In this document: one piece after another, positions 6,580 through 9,291 of the stretch
Position numbering within the stretch: the first letter of the stretch is position 1
Layout: each line of letters opens with the position of its first letter
Assembly (NCBI GenBank): GCA_945874115.1
Contig: CAMCFD010000058.1
Location: 1 to 9,291 of the forward strand
DNA length: 9,291 bases
Direction: 5' to 3'
Source of the DNA: Rickettsia typhi
GTDB taxonomy: Bacteria; Pseudomonadota; Alphaproteobacteria; Rickettsiales; UBA1997
Program-made: the position numbers and the translations under genes
The notes under the pieces: model-generated
What the model was told of the DNA's origin: nothing
Databases searched by the model: none
What the model saw: only the letters and a program-made list of their open reading frames with translations

Positions 6580-6710
6580 TGTTAGGTCAATTAATTTAAT
6601 ATTAAAAACTATGCAACGATAATAATGTTCAAAAAGCCGTGAAGCTTGAAAACATTACTATTAAGGCAAGTTCGCTAAAGAAATTAACGCTTCTATTTAT
6701 TAAATCAATA

Positions 6711-6740
6711 GTTTTTTTTAACTTTTTTTAATTTTTTTTC
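6711..6740. promoter_or_regulatory. Phased A/T-tracts upstream of the HU gene (likely curved DNA)
   Basis: Three T-runs on the plus strand (6712-6719, 6723-6729, 6732-6739) have starts about 9-11 bp apart, close to one helical turn. Such phasing is known to bend DNA. The site lies between the 5-FCL stop and the HU start, where the HU promoter should be. It might act as an upstream activating element or as an HU binding site. Random AT-richness cannot be ruled out. Confidence 0.4.
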
Positions 6741-6767
6741 GGTTTTAAAGCCAATTATAGAGCGATT

Positions 6768-7367
6768 TTAGGAAAAGATTACATTGTCCGACGCAATGAA
6801 ATCAAGGCTTTGATCAGTTTTTTCTGTGGCGATGTCGCAATCATAAAGCTGAAGGTCATATGCGAGGCCAATTGTGATAAATTCGTGATTTAGTGTCTTA
6901 AAATGAATCAGGGTTCGATCAAAAAAACCGCCGCCCATACCTAAACGATTACATTTTTTATCGAAAGCGACGAGTGGAATTATTAAAAAATCGGGGAAAA
7001 TTTCTTCGCCATTTTTTGGCTCAGAAATATTTTTGTAAAATTTATTGGCGATAAATTCTTGATTTTCGTGATGTAAAATAAATTTAAGCGCAGAATTTTT
7101 TTCGATAATTTTTGGATAAGAAAATCGAATTTTATTTTTTATAAAATATGCTGCAAGCGCTTCAGTTCTGACTTCGTTGTATGAATCGAGATAAAGAGAA
7201 AAAATCGCATTTGGTTTTTTCGCAATTAATTTCGGAAGTAAATTTGTGATAAAATTTTCGCAGATTTTTTGTGATTTTTTCGCGACATCTTTTTCGCTAA
7301 GCGCAAATCTTTTTTGTTTGAAGAGACTACGCAATTCTGATTTTTCTTGGATAATTTTATTTGTCAT
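6768..7367 (-). CDS. 5-formyltetrahydrofolate cyclo-ligase (methenyltetrahydrofolate synthetase)
   Basis: The enzyme uses ATP to convert 5-formyltetrahydrofolate to 5,10-methenyltetrahydrofolate, returning it to the one-carbon pool. At 199 residues it is family-sized. KSELRSLFKQKR (9-20) matches the N-terminal basic motif. PLVAFDKKCNRLGMGGGFFDR (131-151) is the nucleotide/substrate-binding signature, with the glycine run before FFDR, and DQSLDFIAS (185-193) is the conserved end. It follows 6S RNA on the same strand, the arrangement known for ygfA in many proteobacteria, so it may share the 6S/zapA transcript. No Shine-Dalgarno is seen (only AAG right before the ATG), and no U-rich terminator follows the gene. 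Confidence 0.95.
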   Translation of the reverse strand: MTNKIIQEKSELRSLFKQKRFALSEKDVAKKSQKICENFITNLLPKLIAKKPNAIFSLYLDSYNEVRTEALAAYFIKNKIRFSYPKIIEKNSALKFILHHENQEFIANKFYKNISEPKNGEEIFPDFLIIPLVAFDKKCNRLGMGGGFFDRTLIHFKTLNHEFITIGLAYDLQLYDCDIATEKTDQSLDFIASDNVIFS

Positions 7368-7427
7368 CTTGAAAATGTTGTGAGATTTTCCACCGAAATT
7401 ATTTCGCCTAAAAGATTGTCGGGAAAT

Positions 7428-7592
7428 GTTATTAGAACCACCAAGCGGATGGAAATGCTTATCTTTTGAACCCTAGTGTTCAAATTTTGAAGGTGTGAAT
7501 CGATCCACGGATCGAAACAAGTGACCTTACGTGCTGATAAGAAGTGGGACAAAAGAATTTTAATTCCTGTCCTGCTTGGCAGTTCAAATAGT
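7428..7592 (-). ncRNA. ssrS: 6S RNA
   Basis: 6S RNA mimics an open promoter and binds sigma-70 RNA polymerase, lowering transcription in stationary phase. The call rests on position (between zapA and the cyclo-ligase gene, the usual proteobacterial site) and on structure. A long closing stem joins 7574-7589 with 7431-7446 (CCAAGC/GCTTGG at its core, extended outward by A-T, G-C and wobble pairs). An inner CTTATC/GATAAG stem joins 7536-7541 with 7458-7463. A hairpin with GTTCAA/TTGAAC arms at 7465-7484 matches the E. coli 6S segment TTGAACCAAGGGTTCAA in form and partly in sequence. The apical hairpin is TCGATC/GATCGA at 7500-7515. The ends are approximate. The 5' end lies within a few bases of the zapA stop codon, so its promoter must lie in zapA or further upstream. 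Confidence 0.82.
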
Positions 7593-7889
7593 TTAATAGT
7601 TTTCGATTTTTTTTGCAAGAGAATCTATTTGCGATGTGATTTTCTCAAGATTTTTTGCAGTTTCGTCAGCGTTTTCGCCGCTTGGTTGTTGCTTCGTTTC
7701 AATTTCATCTTGCATAGTTAAACAGCAAATTGCCAGCAATGTTTTTTCGTCAATTTTCGCAAAATGTTTGGCGAGTTTTTCTGTGCGTTTATTGAGTTTT
7801 TTGGCAAGTTCGAGAATTTTCGATTTTTCATCTTCGGGGCACTCAATCTGATATTTCGATTTGTTAATTTGAAATTCGACAATTGTCAT
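7593..7889 (-). CDS. zapA: Cell division protein ZapA
   Basis: ZapA binds FtsZ filaments in the cytoplasm and helps them bundle into the division ring. The 98 residues show the family plan: an N-terminal strand pair (TIVEFQINKSKYQIECPEDEK), a helix with LAKKLNKRTEKLAKHF (28-43), then LLAICCLTMQDEIE (51-64) and a coiled C-terminus ending SLAKKIENY. The start codon overlaps the stop of the upstream coiled-coil gene as ATGA (7886-7889), indicating coupling. 6S RNA begins right after the stop codon. Linkage to 6S and the cyclo-ligase gene supports the identification. Confidence 0.9.
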   Translation of the reverse strand: MTIVEFQINKSKYQIECPEDEKSKILELAKKLNKRTEKLAKHFAKIDEKTLLAICCLTMQDEIETKQQPSGENADETAKNLEKITSQIDSLAKKIENY

Positions 7890-8257
7890 TTTAGCTTATT
7901 TTTTATTATTTCTTTTACCAATTCAATTTCATCTTCAACGCTTTGAATTAGCTTAGAGCCTTCTGATTTAAACTTGAAAATTTTATCCGCGAAAAAGCGA
8001 TTTTTGTCTTTCAAAAAGTCATTTTCTTTGCCAATTTCTTTGATGGTTTTTTGTGCGTTGTTTAATTCATGGCTTAAATTTTCAATGATTTTTTGCTGTT
8101 CAATAATCTTCTTTTTAAGCTGTGAATTATCATCCGCATCAAGATTTAAACTTTCTGGCGTGATTGAATTTTGCTCAATTTTTGCAATAATAATTTCTTC
8201 GAGAGTCTGCAGTTTAGCGGTTATTTCACTGAATTTATTTTGTAAGTCGTTGCTCAT
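7886..8257 (-). CDS. Small coiled-coil protein upstream of zapA, function unknown
   Basis: This 123-residue soluble protein has no signal peptide or membrane segment. It is strongly helical and rich in Lys, Glu, Ile and Asn, with heptad-like patterning around 1-28 and 45-95 (for example QLKKKIIEQQKIIENLSHEL). The short segment ITPESLNLDADD (32-43) breaks the two coils. It starts 14 bp after argJ and overlaps zapA by ATGA, so the two are probably translated together. Alphaproteobacteria often carry a small coiled-coil gene (I recall DUF4164) before zapA, and this fits the place and build, but I cannot confirm the family. A ZapB-like role as ZapA partner is an inference from coupling only. Confidence 0.8.
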   Translation of the reverse strand: MSNDLQNKFSEITAKLQTLEEIIIAKIEQNSITPESLNLDADDNSQLKKKIIEQQKIIENLSHELNNAQKTIKEIGKENDFLKDKNRFFADKIFKFKSEGSKLIQSVEDEIELVKEIIKNKLK

Positions 8258-8271
8258 GAAAAATATAAAAA

Positions 8272-9291
8272 TTAACTGCGATAATCTTTGTTTATTTTAA
8301 TATATTCCTCATTGAAATCGCAAGTATAAATTGTCGCTTTATTTTCCGGTTGTAGCGAAATTCCTAAATCGACCGAGATTTTTATTTTATCATTTTTTAA
8401 ATATTCGTGAACATTTTTCTCGACATAATTCGGATGTTTCGCGCCGTTTTGGGCAATAATAAAATCGCCAATTTTTATGGTAATTTTTTCTGGAGAAGTT
8501 TCTGGGCAAGATTTTCCAACCGCCATGGCGATGCGTCCCCAGTTTGGATCGGCCGCGGCAAGTGCGGTTTTTACTAGCGGCGAATTTCCGATTGAAAAAG
8601 CAACAATTTTTGCTTGCTGTTTATTTTTTGCGCCAGAAATTTCGATCTCAATTAATTTTTTCGCACCTTCGCCATCAACAACAATCATCTTCGCAAGCTC
8701 TAACATTATTTGATGAAGTGTGGCTTTAAATTCGGCGATTTTTTCATCATTTTTATCAGAAATTTTTTCATTTTGCGCTTTTTTGGTTGCAAAAATCAAA
8801 GCGGTGTCGTTCGTTGATGTGTCTGAATCAACAGTGATTGAATTGAAAGTTTCTTCGTTAATTTCTTTGAATAATTCTTGTAAAATTTTTGAAGAAATAT
8901 CAGCGTCAGTGAAAATATAAGAAAGCATTGTGGCCATGTTTGGCGCGATCATTCCTGAGCCTTTAGCAAAGCCGGTTATGGTGATTTTTTTGTCGCCAAT
9001 TTTGCAAGTTTTGCTGATAATTTTTTGTTTGGTGTCGGTTGTCATTATAGCTTTAGAAGCCTTGTCCCAAGAGGCGTCATCGCTTGCGAAGTTTTTCGCC
9101 ATGTTAGGAATTGCGTCGGTGATTAATTTATAATTTAGTGGCTCGCCAATCACGCCGGTTGACGAAATAAAAACTTGTTCTAAGTTACATCCTAAAGTGT
9201 CGCAAGCCGATTTAGCGCTTTGAGAAACGGTTTCTTCTCCGGCTTTTCCGGTGAAGGCATTGGCGTTTCCGGCGTTGACAATCAAGGCTTT
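8272..9291 (-). CDS. argJ: Glutamate N-acetyltransferase / amino-acid acetyltransferase (ArgJ), 5' end missing
   Basis: ArgJ moves the acetyl group from N-acetylornithine to glutamate, the cyclic route of arginine biosynthesis; some forms also use acetyl-CoA. The window holds 339 codons and the frame stays open to the edge, so about 60-70 N-terminal residues should be missing. Family signatures are KALIVNAGNANAFTG at the visible start, VFISSTGVIG, and KGSGMIAPNMATML, where the precursor cuts itself between Ala and Thr. That catalytic Thr is the codon at 8931-8929. ADPNWGRI and the ending YIKINKDYRS are also typical. TTG at 9285 can be read as a start but lies inside the conserved block, so it is not the true one. 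The downstream coiled-coil gene follows after 14 bp, suggesting an operon. Confidence 0.97.
   Translation of the reverse strand, partial: KALIVNAGNANAFTGKAGEETVSQSAKSACDTLGCNLEQVFISSTGVIGEPLNYKLITDAIPNMAKNFASDDASWDKASKAIMTTDTKQKIISKTCKIGDKKITITGFAKGSGMIAPNMATMLSYIFTDADISSKILQELFKEINEETFNSITVDSDTSTNDTALIFATKKAQNEKISDKNDEKIAEFKATLHQIMLELAKMIVVDGEGAKKLIEIEISGAKNKQQAKIVAFSIGNSPLVKTALAAADPNWGRIAMAVGKSCPETSPEKITIKIGDFIIAQNGAKHPNYVEKNVHEYLKNDKIKISVDLGISLQPENKATIYTCDFNEEYIKINKDYRS

Noticed and set aside
7364..7618. An 84-codon minus-strand ORF between zapA and the cyclo-ligase gene
   Set aside because: It overlaps the 6S RNA gene and the ends of both neighbours, and has no protein signature; the RNA structure explains the sequence.
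8272..9285. ArgJ starting at the TTG at 9285
   Set aside because: The codons before it (Lys-Ala) continue the conserved KALIVNAGNANAFTG block and the frame is open to the window edge, so the true start lies outside.

Overview
This window appears to come from an AT-rich alphaproteobacterium (roughly one-third GC by eye). Three points support this: an argJ / small coiled-coil gene / zapA / 6S RNA / 5-formyltetrahydrofolate cyclo-ligase cluster; an HU gene followed by tRNA-Val(TAC) and tRNA-Asp(GTC), a linkage I recall as common in alphaproteobacteria; and both tRNA genes encoding CCA. I cannot name the genus. Every gene called here lies on the minus strand, so transcription runs from high to low coordinates.

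Region by region, in transcription order: 9291-7428 holds the 3' part of argJ (arginine biosynthesis), a 123-residue coiled-coil protein, zapA (FtsZ-ring assembly) and a 6S RNA gene directly after the zapA stop codon. The 5-formyltetrahydrofolate cyclo-ligase gene follows (7367-6768). A 188-bp AT-rich gap with phased A-tracts then leads to a 90-residue HU DNA-binding protein (6579-6307), which ends at a clear intrinsic terminator. Next come tRNA-Val (6061-5986) and tRNA-Asp (5772-5696). They are separated by an unusual spacer that holds a 32-bp copy of the tRNA-Asp 5' end plus its leader, and a chain of palindromes.

Below tRNA-Asp the character changes. A gap of about 600 bp (5695-5091) has no convincing gene but contains several hairpins. 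It is followed by a GIY-YIG/DUF4357 protein (5090-4230) and a type I restriction-modification operon: hsdM (4154-1704), hsdS (1716-622) and the start of hsdR (625 to beyond the window edge). The three hsd genes overlap (13 bp, then ATGA), so their translation is probably coupled. HsdM and HsdS would form the methyltransferase, and HsdR would add nuclease and motor activity.

The housekeeping half (argJ to tRNA-Asp) looks like conserved chromosomal backbone. The half below tRNA-Asp looks like an accessory defence island placed beside a tRNA gene, although no integrase is visible here. I found no certain new system. The features most worth a second look are the duplicated tRNA-Asp 5' fragment with its palindrome chain, the hairpin cluster at 5236-5385, and the near absence of Shine-Dalgarno sequences upstream of the genes.
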